From assembly GCF_016894385.1 (NCBI RefSeq), contig NZ_CP069811.1:1216501-1280500 (forward strand): DNA of 64,000 bases. The letters are read 5' to 3'. The DNA is from Cupriavidus oxalaticus. GTDB lineage: Bacteria; Pseudomonadota; Gammaproteobacteria; Burkholderiales; Burkholderiaceae. Positions 47,933 to 56,664 of this stretch are shown here, one piece after another (position 1 is the stretch's first letter; every line of letters begins with the position of its first letter). Under the pieces are notes generated by a model, which had not been told where the DNA came from, searched no databases, and saw only the letters and a list, made by a program, of their open reading frames with translations. The position numbers and the translations under genes are program-made.

Positions 47933-49117
47933 ATGAAAATCCTTGCCCCCAAGCGCCTCGCGGCGATTGCCGCCGCCGCCCTCCTGTGCACGCCCGCCAC
48001 ATACGCCGCCGACAAGGTCGACCAGCGCCAGCTCGAGCGCGCCGTCAACGAGGCGATCGCGCCGATGATGAAGGCGCACAACGTGCCGGGCATGGCCATC
48101 GCGGTGACGGCCGGCGGCAGGCAGTACTTCTTCAACTATGGCGTGACGGCGAAGCGCGGCGGCAAGCCCGTCACCGACTCGACGCTGTTCGAGATCGGCT
48201 CGGTCAGCAAGACCTTCACCGCGACGCTGGCGGGCTATGCGCAGGCGCGCGGCGCCATGTCGCTGTCGGACCCCGCCGGCAAATACCTGCCGGCGCTTGC
48301 CGGCAGCGCCTTGGGCACGACCAGCCTGCTAGACCTTGGCACCTATGCGGCCGGCGGCCTGCCGCTGCAGTTTCCGGAGACGGTCAACAATACGCAGGCG
48401 ATGACCGACTACTTCAAGGCCTGGCGACCAACGTACGCGGCCGGTACCCATCGGCGTTACTCGAATCCCAGCATCGGCCTGTTCGGCTACCTTGCCGCAC
48501 GCAGCCTGGGCGAGCCGTTCGACGACCTGATGGAGAAGACCCTCTTTCCGGCGTTCGGCCTGAAGCGCACCTATGTCCGGGTGCCGAAGGCGTTGATGGC
48601 CGATTACGCGATGGGTTACACCAAGGACGACAAGCCGACCCGCGTGACACCGGGGGTGCTGGATTCCGAGGCTTACGGCGTGAAGACGACGTCCGCCGAC
48701 ATGATCCGCTTCGTCGAAGCCAGCATGTCGCCGGCGGGGCTTGATGACAAGCTGCAGCGCGCCATCGCCACCACGCGCACCGGCTACTTCAAGGTCGGCG
48801 GCATGGTGCAGGGACTGGGGTGGGAGGTGTATGCCTACCCGACGCCGGTCAGCGCCATCCTGGCGGGCAGCTCGCCGCAGATGGTGTTCGAGGCCAACAA
48901 GGTCGACAGGCTGGAACCGCCGCAGGCGCCGGGCGCCGATGTGCTGGTCAACAAGACGGGGTCGACCAACGGGTTTGGTGCGTACGTCGTATTCGTGCCC
49001 GCCAAACGCATCGGGCTGGTGATGCTCGGCAACAAGAACATGCCGGTGCCGGCGCGGGTGGAAGCCGCGTACCACATCCTGACGGTGCTGGACGGCGAGT
49101 TGGCAGCAAACCGGTAG
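47933..49117 (+). CDS. ampC: Class C beta-lactamase
   Basis: 394 residues, the usual AmpC length. A signal peptide ends ATYAADKVD. Catalytic motifs: SVSK (active Ser, IGSVSKTF near residue 90), YSN (RRYSNPSIG, near 178) and KTG (NKTGSTNGFG, near 345). Periplasmic serine hydrolase of penicillins and cephalosporins. The ATG at 47933 begins the signal peptide; the frame is open upstream to 47804. No divergent ampR is present; an IclR gene lies upstream instead, so induction by the classical AmpR route at this locus is unlikely. A TATAGT -10-like box is near 47890. Confidence 0.93.
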   Translation: MKILAPKRLAAIAAAALLCTPATYAADKVDQRQLERAVNEAIAPMMKAHNVPGMAIAVTAGGRQYFFNYGVTAKRGGKPVTDSTLFEIGSVSKTFTATLAGYAQARGAMSLSDPAGKYLPALAGSALGTTSLLDLGTYAAGGLPLQFPETVNNTQAMTDYFKAWRPTYAAGTHRRYSNPSIGLFGYLAARSLGEPFDDLMEKTLFPAFGLKRTYVRVPKALMADYAMGYTKDDKPTRVTPGVLDSEAYGVKTTSADMIRFVEASMSPAGLDDKLQRAIATTRTGYFKVGGMVQGLGWEVYAYPTPVSAILAGSSPQMVFEANKVDRLEPPQAPGADVLVNKTGSTNGFGAYVVFVPAKRIGLVMLGNKNMPVPARVEAAYHILTVLDGELAANR

Positions 49118-49141
49118 GGGAACACCCCCAGCCGCTGCCAG

Positions 49142-49165
49142 AAAAAAAGCGGCCCGGAGGCCGCT
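49142..49165 (-). terminator. Rho-independent terminator
   Basis: Read on the minus strand: agcggcc, tccg loop, ggccgct, then a run of seven T. It ends the acyl-CoA dehydrogenase transcript and lies 24 bp after the ampC stop. Confidence 0.88.
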
Positions 49166-49191
49166 CGTGTCTGCTACGCGCTGAAGCGCCG

Positions 49192-50976
49192 TCAGAACTG
49201 CTCCGCCGCCAGCGCATTGACCGGCGCAGCACCGCCGACGACGGCATCGCGCAGCGCCGTTGCCTGCGACAGGATGTGCTGTGCGAAGAAATGCGCGGTG
49301 GCGATCTTGGCGTCGTGGAAGTTCGGATCCTCGGCCCGTTTCGCCTCCGCGGCCAGCATCGCCCGGCCCAGCTGCCAGCCCGAGAACACGATGCCGCACA
49401 GCTTCAGGTACGGCACGCTGCCGGCGAACACGGCATTCGGGTCCGACTTGGCATTGGCCACCACGAACTCGACCACCGCTTCCAGCGCCGCGCGGCCATT
49501 GGCCAGTTGCGCCTGGACCGCGGTAAAGGCAGCGCCGCCATGCTTGGCCAGCGCGGCCTCGGTCTCGGCGATCTGCGCGCAGATCGCGCGCGCCACCGCG
49601 CCGCCGTCACGCACGGTCTTGCGGCCGACCAGGTCGTTGGCCTGGATGGCGGTCGTGCCTTCGTAGATCGGCAGGATGCGGGCGTCGCGGTAGTGCTGCG
49701 CCGCGCCGGTTTCCTCGATAAAGCCCATGCCGCCATGCACCTGCACGCCGAGGCTGGTGACGTCGATCGACAGCTCGGTGCTCCAGCCCTTGACCACCGG
49801 CACCAGGAATTCATAGAACGCCTGGTTCTGCTTGCGCACGGCTTCGTCCGGATGCTGGTGAGCGGTGTCGCTGGCGGCGGCCGCCACGTAGGCGACGGCG
49901 CGGGCGCCTTCGGTCAGCGCGCGCATCGTCATCAGCATGCGCTTGACGTCGGGGTGGTGGATGATGGCGACGGCTTCGCGCGCCGAGCCATCGACCGGGC
50001 GGCTTTGCACGCGCTCGCGCGCATACGCCACGGCCTGCTGGTAGGCACGCTCGGACACCGCGACGCCCTGCATGCCGACCGCGAAGCGCGCCGAGTTCAT
50101 CATGATGAACATGTACTCCAGGCCGCGGTTCTCCTCGCCCACCAGCGTGCCGATGGCGCCGCCGTGGTCGCCGAATTGCAGCACCGCGGTCGGGCTGGCC
50201 TTGATGCCGAGCTTGTGCTCGATCGACACGCAATGCACGTCGTTGCGTTCGCCCAGGCTGCCGTCGGCGTTGACCAGGTACTTGGGCACGATGAACAGCG
50301 AGATGCCCTTGACGCCTTCGGGCGCGTCGGGCGTGCGGGCCAGCACCAGATGGACGATGTTCTTCGCCATGTCGTGCTCGCCGTAGGTGATGAAGATCTT
50401 GGTGCCGAAGACCTTGTAGGTGCCGTCGCCCTGCGGCTCGGCGCGGGTGCGCACCGCGGCCAGGTCCGAGCCCGCCTGCGGCTCGGTCAGGTTCATGGTG
50501 CCGGTCCACTCGCCGCTGATCAGCCTGGGCAGGATGTTGGCCTTCTGTTCGTCCGAGCCGGCCGTCAGCAGCGCTTCGATGGCGCCGTCGGTCAGCAGCG
50601 GGCACAGCGCAAACGACAGGTTGGCGCTGTTCAGCATTTCAATGCAGGCGGTGGCGATCAGCTTGGGCAGCCCCTGGCCGCCGAAGTCCTGCGGATGCAG
50701 CACGCCCTGCCAGCCGCCTTCGCCGAACTGGCGGAAGGCGTCCCTGAAGCCGGGGGTCGTGGTGACCACGCCATCCTTCCAGCTGCTCGGATCCAGGTCG
50801 CCGGTGCGGTTGAGCGGCGCCAGCACCTGTTCGTTGAACTTGGCGGCTTCGTCGAGCACGGCCCCGGCCGTTTCCGGCGTGGCTTCCTCGAAGCCGGGCA
50901 GGCGGCTGACAGCGTCAAGACCCGCGAGCTCGTTCATCACGAACAGCATGTCTTTGAGCGGGGCACGGTAGGTCAT
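49192..50976 (-). CDS. Acyl-CoA dehydrogenase (long DmdC/FadE12-like form)
   Basis: 594 residues, longer than classical enzymes because of a C-terminal extension. Dehydrogenase N-domain to about 160; flavin-binding MNLTEPQAGSDL near 162-173; FITYGEHD; QVHGGMGFIEE near 430; and the catalytic-region ARILPIYEGTTAIQANDL near 450. FAD enzyme that introduces the 2,3-double bond into an acyl-CoA; relatives include 3-methylthiopropanoyl-CoA dehydrogenase. Monocistronic with its own terminator. The AraC-type regulator gene lies 218 bp upstream on the same strand. Confidence 0.92.
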   Translation of the reverse strand: MTYRAPLKDMLFVMNELAGLDAVSRLPGFEEATPETAGAVLDEAAKFNEQVLAPLNRTGDLDPSSWKDGVVTTTPGFRDAFRQFGEGGWQGVLHPQDFGGQGLPKLIATACIEMLNSANLSFALCPLLTDGAIEALLTAGSDEQKANILPRLISGEWTGTMNLTEPQAGSDLAAVRTRAEPQGDGTYKVFGTKIFITYGEHDMAKNIVHLVLARTPDAPEGVKGISLFIVPKYLVNADGSLGERNDVHCVSIEHKLGIKASPTAVLQFGDHGGAIGTLVGEENRGLEYMFIMMNSARFAVGMQGVAVSERAYQQAVAYARERVQSRPVDGSAREAVAIIHHPDVKRMLMTMRALTEGARAVAYVAAAASDTAHQHPDEAVRKQNQAFYEFLVPVVKGWSTELSIDVTSLGVQVHGGMGFIEETGAAQHYRDARILPIYEGTTAIQANDLVGRKTVRDGGAVARAICAQIAETEAALAKHGGAAFTAVQAQLANGRAALEAVVEFVVANAKSDPNAVFAGSVPYLKLCGIVFSGWQLGRAMLAAEAKRAEDPNFHDAKIATAHFFAQHILSQATALRDAVVGGAAPVNALAAEQF

Positions 50977-51194
50977 GGATGTCTCCTGTCTGTACGTCTG
51001 TACGCTTGTTCCTGGGTGGCGCGCAGGTCATGGCGCCTGGCCCGCAACTCGGGCCGATACGTCATCGTAACGCGGGAAGCACCGGGCGCGGCTATCCAAA
51101 GCTGCCCATTCATTGACGAAATCTGCCGCCGTTCATAAGCCGGCGCGCGGCGATGCCCACAGGCCGGCGCCGCCAGGCCTGGTGGCAGGATTTG

Positions 51195-52202
51195 TCAGGG
51201 GTGTGCGGGCATGGTCCGGTAGGCCTTGGGCGTGCTGCCGGTCCAGTTGCGGAAGGCGCGATGGAAGGCGGTGGGGTTGTCAAAGCCGATGTCGAAGGCG
51301 ATCTCCGCGATCGCGTCCGTGGTGCGCGTCAGCCGCTGGATGGCAATATCCCGGCGGACCTCGTCCTTGATCGCCTGGAAGGTGGTGCCCTCGGCGGTAA
51401 GCCGCCGGCATAGCGTGCGCACGGAGAAGTGCAGGTCCTGCGCCACCGCTTCGATGGTCGGCGTCGCCGGCAGGCAGTCGGCCAGGTACTGGCGCACATG
51501 GTGGCACACCATCTGTTCCTCGAACGCAACGAAGATCCAGTCCTCGGGCGCGCGCGCCAGGAACTTCTGCAGGTCGGCCTTGCGCCGGCGCACCGGCATG
51601 TCCAGGTAGGCGTGGTCGAACCTGAGCAGCGTCTGGCGGCCGCCGAACTGCACCGGGCCGGGAAACAGGTAAAGGGAGTCGCTGGCGCGTGGCGGCCGCG
51701 GGAAATCGAACTCCACCCGGGCCAGCGGGATGCGCTTGCCGATCAGCCAGGAGGCGACGCCGTGGACCAGCTTGAGCATCAGCTCGCTGCCCAGCGCGCT
51801 GACGCCGGGGCCGGCCGGGTCGGCATGCAGTACGACCTCGCCGAAGCCGTCCTCGCGCCCGGACTCGAGCCGGAAGTCGTCCAGGATCAGGTGGAAGAAC
51901 TGGCCGAAGCGGTGCAGCGCCACCTCCAGCCGCGGCGCATCCAGCAGGCTCAGGCACAGGAACTTGAGCGTGCCGTTGCGCAGCGGCCGGCTGAAGATGC
52001 CGGGCATCTCGTCGTCCAGCTCCATCGCGAGTTCGCGGTAGAGCGTGGAAAACTGTTCCTCGGTCACGCGCGCGGCCGGCGCCTGCAACAGGCCGCTCGG
52101 GATCCCGGCGCGCTCCGCCAGCCGCGCCATGGCGGCAGGGTCGGCACCGGACAGGAAGCCGTTGACCAGTGAAATCGGGACGGTGGCGGTGAACTGGGTC
52201 AA
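51195..52202 (-). CDS. AraC-family regulator (OruR/arabinose-binding-like N-domain)
   Basis: 335 residues. The N-terminal ligand domain covers about 20-210 (the PF12625 type, as in OruR and ArgR of Pseudomonas). The AraC-type double HTH is at about 235-330 (LHFSVRTLCRRLTAEGTTF, AFDIGFDNPTAFHRAFRNW). The start is a TTG at 52202, since no ATG is available at the right place. Adjacent to, and running in the same direction as, the acyl-CoA dehydrogenase gene, which is its likely target. Confidence 0.85.
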   Translation of the reverse strand: MTQFTATVPISLVNGFLSGADPAAMARLAERAGIPSGLLQAPAARVTEEQFSTLYRELAMELDDEMPGIFSRPLRNGTLKFLCLSLLDAPRLEVALHRFGQFFHLILDDFRLESGREDGFGEVVLHADPAGPGVSALGSELMLKLVHGVASWLIGKRIPLARVEFDFPRPPRASDSLYLFPGPVQFGGRQTLLRFDHAYLDMPVRRRKADLQKFLARAPEDWIFVAFEEQMVCHHVRQYLADCLPATPTIEAVAQDLHFSVRTLCRRLTAEGTTFQAIKDEVRRDIAIQRLTRTTDAIAEIAFDIGFDNPTAFHRAFRNWTGSTPKAYRTMPAHP

Positions 52203-52330
52203 TGTCGCGGGACGGGAAAGGCGGTACGGAAGCGGGGCGGTGCGTGGCTTATTTTGTCATAGCCCGGCGGGTGTCGGCGGCGCTACGGATGTCGTTGCTG
52301 GCGGTGTCGAGCGTCGCGACCGGGGCCCGC

Positions 52331-52846
52331 CTACGCGGACCGTGCCGGTTCCTCCGGCGCGTGCGCGCCGGGGGCCGCCTCCATATGGACGCCGGCCAGG
52401 CCGGCGTTGAGCTGGTTCAGGAAATGGACCAGCGAAACCTTGTCGTCGAAGCCGAAACTCGCCAGTGCCTGGCGGTAGAACTCATAGATCCTGGGTTGCA
52501 GGCCGTTCCAGAACTCTCGCCCCTTCGCCGTCAGCACGACCTTCTTGGCGCGGCGGTCCACCGTGTCGGCCACACGCTGGACATGCTTTTCCCGCTCCAG
52601 CCGCTTGAGCACGCCATCGAGGCTTTGCCGGCTTACCACAAGGTATTCCGTCAGCTCGGAGAACGACATGCCTTCGGATACCTGCGGTCGCGACAGCGCG
52701 CCCAGCACGGACCATTGCACGGTAGTGATGCCGAGCGACTTGCTGGTCTGCCGGTCCAGCGTGTTGCCGGCCTGGAACAGCCGGAAGAACAGCCGGTTAT
52801 GGACGGATGCGTCGGACGGGTCGTACGTGGGATCTGGTTTGGTCAT
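52331..52846 (-). CDS. MarR-family regulator
   Basis: 171 residues. The winged HTH lies between helical dimer arms: SELTEYLVVSRQSLDGVLKR (recognition helix, about 65-84) and RVADTVDRRAKKVVLTAKG (wing, about 90-108). MarR proteins usually sense aromatic acids. A transporter of the aromatic-acid family is encoded 0.8 kb to the right, making it a candidate regulator of that gene. The 318-bp gap after its start (52847-53164) contains the shared promoter box at 53085 and nothing else I can recognise. Confidence 0.9.
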   Translation of the reverse strand: MTKPDPTYDPSDASVHNRLFFRLFQAGNTLDRQTSKSLGITTVQWSVLGALSRPQVSEGMSFSELTEYLVVSRQSLDGVLKRLEREKHVQRVADTVDRRAKKVVLTAKGREFWNGLQPRIYEFYRQALASFGFDDKVSLVHFLNQLNAGLAGVHMEAAPGAHAPEEPARSA

Positions 52847-53084
52847 GGTGTGGGTTTGACACTGGCCGCCGTGGGCTTGCCATGGGTGTGCCTATTCTAA
52901 GGCGGCGCGGAGCACACACGTGCGCGCTGCGAAGAGTGGGGTGGCGCGGCCCTGGTCCGAGCCTGAATCGGCCTGGATGTGTGTTGTCGTCCTCTTCTGC
53001 TGCATTTGCGCAAAGATATTGATTATTATTTCTGCTGTTTGGCAGGAAAAACCTAGCCTGGTATCGGATATTTCAGTAAATATG

Positions 53085-53123
53085 AGTAATGATATTGACG
53101 TATAGATGACGCATACCTAGTAT
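53085..53123 (+). promoter_or_regulatory. Promoter with 20-bp box shared with the AAHS transporter promoter
   Basis: agtaatgatattgacgtata at 53085-53104 matches the minus-strand copy at 55131-55150 in 19 of 20 bases. It includes a -35 TTGACG (53095-53100), with TAGTAT at 53118-53123 after a 17-bp spacer. It stands 42 bp before the start of the gene at 53165. Confidence 0.65.
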
Positions 53124-53164
53124 TCTTCGGGCTCTTGCTACAAAGGCTCGCTGGGACACAAGAC

Positions 53165-53557
53165 ATGGAAGTGGCACAAGCCGCGCGAACCCACCGGTCC
53201 ACCCAACCGGAAATGGGCATCGCCGATATGCTCCATCGCATCCGCGCCGCGGCCCGGACTATCCAGGCCGAGGCAAGGCGCCAATGGCCCGGCGACGCCA
53301 ATGCGGTGACACGCCGCCTCAGCCGCCTGCTGTCGCTGGCCATGCGCCAGCAATCCGCGCTGGATATTGCGGTGATCCTGGGCAGTGCCGCCGAGCTTCG
53401 CTATTTCCCTGACGATGCGACGCTGGAGCGCTGTACGCGCATGGTCGAGTCCCACGGTGGCAAGGCCATGCGTGCGGTCGTCTGGGCGGTCCGGCATCGC
53501 CGCGTGCGGGCCGGCGTAACTATTACCCGCCGTTTTATCGTCGACGCGGTCGACTGA
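53165..53557 (+). CDS. Hypothetical protein co-regulated with the transporter
   Basis: 130 residues, basic, mostly helical, no signal peptide or membrane helix. Segments: MLHRIRAAARTIQAEARRQW and LDIAVILGSAAELRYFPDD. I do not recognise a family. The ATG at 53165 lies 42 bp downstream of a good promoter. Its promoter shares a 20-bp box with that of the aromatic-acid transporter, so the product may take part in the same response. Followed by a hairpin common to both convergent genes. Confidence 0.72.
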   Translation: MEVAQAARTHRSTQPEMGIADMLHRIRAAARTIQAEARRQWPGDANAVTRRLSRLLSLAMRQQSALDIAVILGSAAELRYFPDDATLERCTRMVESHGGKAMRAVVWAVRHRRVRAGVTITRRFIVDAVD

Positions 53558-53570
53558 CCTCAAAGAAGAA

Positions 53571-53598
53571 GCGGGCCCTGGCATTGTGCCGGGCCCGC
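53571..53598. terminator. Bidirectional hairpin between convergent genes
   Basis: Perfect 8-bp stem gcgggccc (53571-53578) / gggcccgc (53591-53598). The minus-strand exit is T-rich (ttcttcttt), so termination of the transporter transcript is more likely than of the plus-strand gene. Confidence 0.6.
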
Positions 53599-53647
53599 CC
53601 TCTATTTCCAGCGGCGCACCGTCGCGCCGCTCGCCAGCAAGACTGTC

Positions 53648-55027
53648 TCAGGTTCGCGCTTCAGCCACGCCCGGCACCACCGATGCGGGGGCCACGCTTG
53701 CCCCCGCATCGGCATGCTGCGCCGATGCCGACAGCCGATGGTTGATGCACGCCAGGGCCAGTGCACCCACGATCCCCGCCGCGCCGATGACCAGGAAGTT
53801 CTGCGCCAGCGGCAGCTGCAGCGAAACGATCAGCCCGATCAGGACCGGTGCCGCGATGGCGCCGAGCCGTCCGATGCCCGAAGCCATGCCTACGCCGGTC
53901 GAACGGATCGACACCGGATAGAACTGGCCGCTGTATGCATACGCGACGATTTGCGCGCCGGTAGTGCAGGCACCCACCGCGCCGATCAGCAGGTAGAGCA
54001 TCTCGGTCGAGGTCTTGAACGTCATCAGGTACAGGAACGCGCCGCCGAGCAGGTACATCACCACCAGCACCCACTTGATATGGAACCGGTCGGCCAGCCA
54101 GCCGCCGCCGATCGCACCGACCACCGCGCCCACGTTCAGCGCGATCACGAAGCTGAGGGCCGAGCCCAGGCTGTAGCCCGACATCGCCATCAGCTTGGTC
54201 AGCCAGGTGCTGAGCGCATAGACCATGAACAGGCCGGTAAAGAAGGCGATCCAGAACATGACCGTGCTGAAGCCACGCCCGTCCTGGAACAGGCGCGCCA
54301 CCGGCACGCCGGCTGCGCGGTCCTGCTGCGGTACGCGGAAGGTAGCGCCGGCATCCAGGCGCAGGTGCGGGTCGATGCGCTGCGCGAGGGCGCGCAGGTC
54401 CTTTTCGTTCTGGCGCGACACCAGGAACGACAGCGACTCCGGCATCGTCTTCAGGATGAAGGGGATCAGGAGCACCGGCACGCCGGCCGCGAAGAACACG
54501 ATCTGCCAGCCAAACCCGGCAATGAACTGCTTGCCGATCACCGCGGCCAGGATGCCGCCGATGGCATAGCCGGAGAACATCACCGTGGTCATGAAGCTGC
54601 GGATCTTGCGCGGCGAATATTCCGTCATCTGCGCGACGATGTTGGGCATGACGCCGCCGATGCCAAGGCCGGCGATAAACCGCATCACGCTGAACGTGAC
54701 CGGATCGCTGGTCAGGCCCGCGGCCGCGGTGAACACGCTGAACAGGAACACGCACAGCGAGATGGTCCAGCGTCGTCCGATCTTGTCGGAGAGGGCGCCC
54801 AGGAAAATAGCGCCGAACATCATGCCGAACAGCGCCGAACTCGCCATGAAGCCGGCGGTCGACGCGGTGACGCCCATCTCCTTCATGATCGAAGGCAACG
54901 CGGCACCCGCAACGGCGATGTCATAGCCGTCGATGATGATCACCAGCAGGCACCAGGCCAGGACACGCGCATGGAATCGGTTAAAGCGGGCGTTGTCGGC
55001 CAGCTTTTGTACATCAATGTGCTGCAT
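53648..55027 (-). CDS. Aromatic acid:H+ symporter, AAHS-family MFS transporter
   Basis: 459 residues, 12 helices. Helix 1 carries the AAHS signature IIIDGYDIAVAGAALP (DGYD), and motif A is GALSDKIGRRW in loop 2-3. The central loop (about 220-250) and helix 8/9 loop ADRFHIKW also fit. It imports compounds such as benzoate, 4-hydroxybenzoate or protocatechuate (PcaK, BenK relatives). The leader contains an inverted repeat and the shared 20-bp box; a MarR gene is nearby. No ring-cleavage genes are in this window. Confidence 0.92.
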   Translation of the reverse strand: MQHIDVQKLADNARFNRFHARVLAWCLLVIIIDGYDIAVAGAALPSIMKEMGVTASTAGFMASSALFGMMFGAIFLGALSDKIGRRWTISLCVFLFSVFTAAAGLTSDPVTFSVMRFIAGLGIGGVMPNIVAQMTEYSPRKIRSFMTTVMFSGYAIGGILAAVIGKQFIAGFGWQIVFFAAGVPVLLIPFILKTMPESLSFLVSRQNEKDLRALAQRIDPHLRLDAGATFRVPQQDRAAGVPVARLFQDGRGFSTVMFWIAFFTGLFMVYALSTWLTKLMAMSGYSLGSALSFVIALNVGAVVGAIGGGWLADRFHIKWVLVVMYLLGGAFLYLMTFKTSTEMLYLLIGAVGACTTGAQIVAYAYSGQFYPVSIRSTGVGMASGIGRLGAIAAPVLIGLIVSLQLPLAQNFLVIGAAGIVGALALACINHRLSASAQHADAGASVAPASVVPGVAEART

Positions 55028-55130
55028 TGTATGTCTCCTTCACCAGTCTTCTTTTGAACGCTCAACAGCGGCAAGGGCTTGCGGACCGGCCCCTGGCCTT
55101 AGGCTGGACGGACTATGGTTGATGCCTGGT

Positions 55131-55162
55131 TATACGTCAAGATCATTACTTATGTCTTGACG
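55131..55162 (-). promoter_or_regulatory. Promoter/operator of the AAHS transporter with the shared box
   Basis: Minus-strand box agtaatgatcttgacgtata (55131-55150) with TTGACG as the -35 and CATAGT 17 bp later as a weak -10. It is overlapped by the perfect inverted repeat cgtcaaga (55135-55142) / tcttgacg (55155-55162), centres two helical turns apart. A regulator dimer binding here would cover the -35. Confidence 0.65.
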
Positions 55163-55208
55163 GAAACATAGGGTATTTCCTGTGAAGAAGTGCTGAATTA
55201 GCGGTTAT

Positions 55209-55505
55209 TCAGTCAATAAGTTGATTTATCAAGACTGTGACGACGCGCCAGCGCACGGGACGCATCCAGCGGCGCTGTCCGCGCTGCCGCGCACCTTGAG
55301 GCTCGCGAAAGGGGGTGGTCGGCCGGCGTAGAAAGGCGCGGTAGGCCATTGCGTCCCCGGTAGTGAGCGACGACAGCGGACGCTTGCGCTCGACGAGCGC
55401 CCACAGGATCAGCCGTTCGGCTTCCTTGCGATTGGCCACGCTGCGTGGCCGGCGACTCGTGCAGCGGGAGCGCTGCCGGCGCTGCGCGAGTCCTAATAGA
55501 GGCAT
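55209..55505 (-). pseudogene. Truncated site-specific integrase remnant
   Basis: Within a 98-codon frame, residues 24-65 match the N-terminal core-binding region of a tyrosine integrase family: KEAERLILWALVERKRPLSS followed by LTTGDAMAYRAFL. The remainder quickly loses similarity and the catalytic domain is absent. Frame ends at a stop near 55209. It lies at the junction where base composition changes toward the giant-protein locus, as expected for a scar of an inserted element. Confidence 0.6.
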
Positions 55506-55806
55506 AGAACATCCGATTTTCTCCGAAAAGTCTGCTTGGAAGTCGGTAGGCAGATTTCATCTGCGTTCAGTCCTGGCCGTAGCGGCTCGACACCATGCCG
55601 AAACCCAGCTGATTAAGCTTTGCCATGACTGCCGCTCGCTTGCCTATCGGCGGATGCCGGCCCTGGCGCAAGAGAAGTGAATAAACGTGAATTCACAAAA
55701 CCCCTATTGCGGGCGGAACGCGGTCTCGTTACGGTGCCGAACTAGCAAGGGGGGCGAGAGCGCGAACCGTGAACACATTGTCGTATGAACCTGGAAGGCT
55801 AGCGGC
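55506..55806. other. Non-coding stretch before the giant-protein locus
   Basis: 301 bp with no convincing gene. Toward its right end the sequence becomes AT-richer (tgaataaacgtgaattcacaa near 55678-55698), which may hold the promoter of the next gene. ggaagg at 55793 serves as ribosome site for the gene at 55807. Confidence 0.5.
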
Positions 55807-56664
55807 ATGAAAAGACTACTGAAGGGCTTGGGCAAGGTAGCCCTGATCGCAGGTGTCATTGTCCTGCTCGGTGGGATGGCGCTGTATATCTACTCGCGGG
55901 AGCGACATGATCTTCCGCCCTTTGACCATGCCAAGGCGGCAGTCCTTCCGGCCAAGACCCGCGCGCAATACGAGAGAGATTTGTTCAACGAGATTCGCGA
56001 TTGGAACACGGGGACGCCCAAGTATATGGGGAAGGATGGTACCAACCGCCGTGAAGCTGACTGGCTCGCCATGGCGAGGGATGGCTACGAACTGGCCTAC
56101 ATCACCTTGCAAATCCTGCAGCCGTCAACCGGCATTCGCTATGAGATAAGAAAGCCGTTGGCTCGCCTCTCCCAGCTGGCTGAGAGTGGGGACGCCGGCG
56201 CGATGTGTTTGTACCCGGAACTCAGCAACACGGGGTCGGACGATGAACGGGCCATGTATCGGGATCAAGCCTTGGCGTATTGGCGTCGGGGCACGGAACT
56301 CGAACATCCAGGATGCCTGAGCAGTGTCGGCTTCTTCCTCATGACCGGCATTCAGGGATTTCCAAAGGACGTGCAGGCAGGGTTCGAGGCGTCGGTCAAG
56401 GCGGCTCGCGCTGGATACGATGGTGCCGTCTCCATTTCGGCTTACGTCACCCGGCAAGAGTTGACCAGCGCCAAGGACTGGACGCGGTACTACTGCTGGA
56501 AAACCCAGGCCAGCAAGTACAGCAGCCATTCGGACCCCAGAGATGCCTTGTGGAAGCTGAGAAATCAATCGGGGAGGCCTGACAGCGACGCGCTCGCCAG
56601 CAAACTCGAGGCTTGGCATCCGACGCTGGACGATTGCATTGCGCTGAAGCTTGGAGATAAGTGA
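55807..56664 (+). CDS. Membrane-anchored Sel1-like repeat protein
   Basis: 285 residues. One N-terminal membrane helix (VALIAGVIVLLGGMALYIYS, residues 11-30) anchors a soluble domain, probably facing the periplasm. The middle (about 115-230) resembles degenerate Sel1/TPR helices: LAESGDAGAMCLYPEL, YWRRGTELEHPGCLSSVGFF and AGFEASVKAARAGYDGA. The stop overlaps the start of the giant gene in TGATG, so the two are translationally coupled. It could be a secretion helper, immunity or anchoring partner of the large protein; which one is not readable. Base composition is lower in G+C than in the rest of the window. Confidence 0.8.
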   Translation: MKRLLKGLGKVALIAGVIVLLGGMALYIYSRERHDLPPFDHAKAAVLPAKTRAQYERDLFNEIRDWNTGTPKYMGKDGTNRREADWLAMARDGYELAYITLQILQPSTGIRYEIRKPLARLSQLAESGDAGAMCLYPELSNTGSDDERAMYRDQALAYWRRGTELEHPGCLSSVGFFLMTGIQGFPKDVQAGFEASVKAARAGYDGAVSISAYVTRQELTSAKDWTRYYCWKTQASKYSSHSDPRDALWKLRNQSGRPDSDALASKLEAWHPTLDDCIALKLGDK

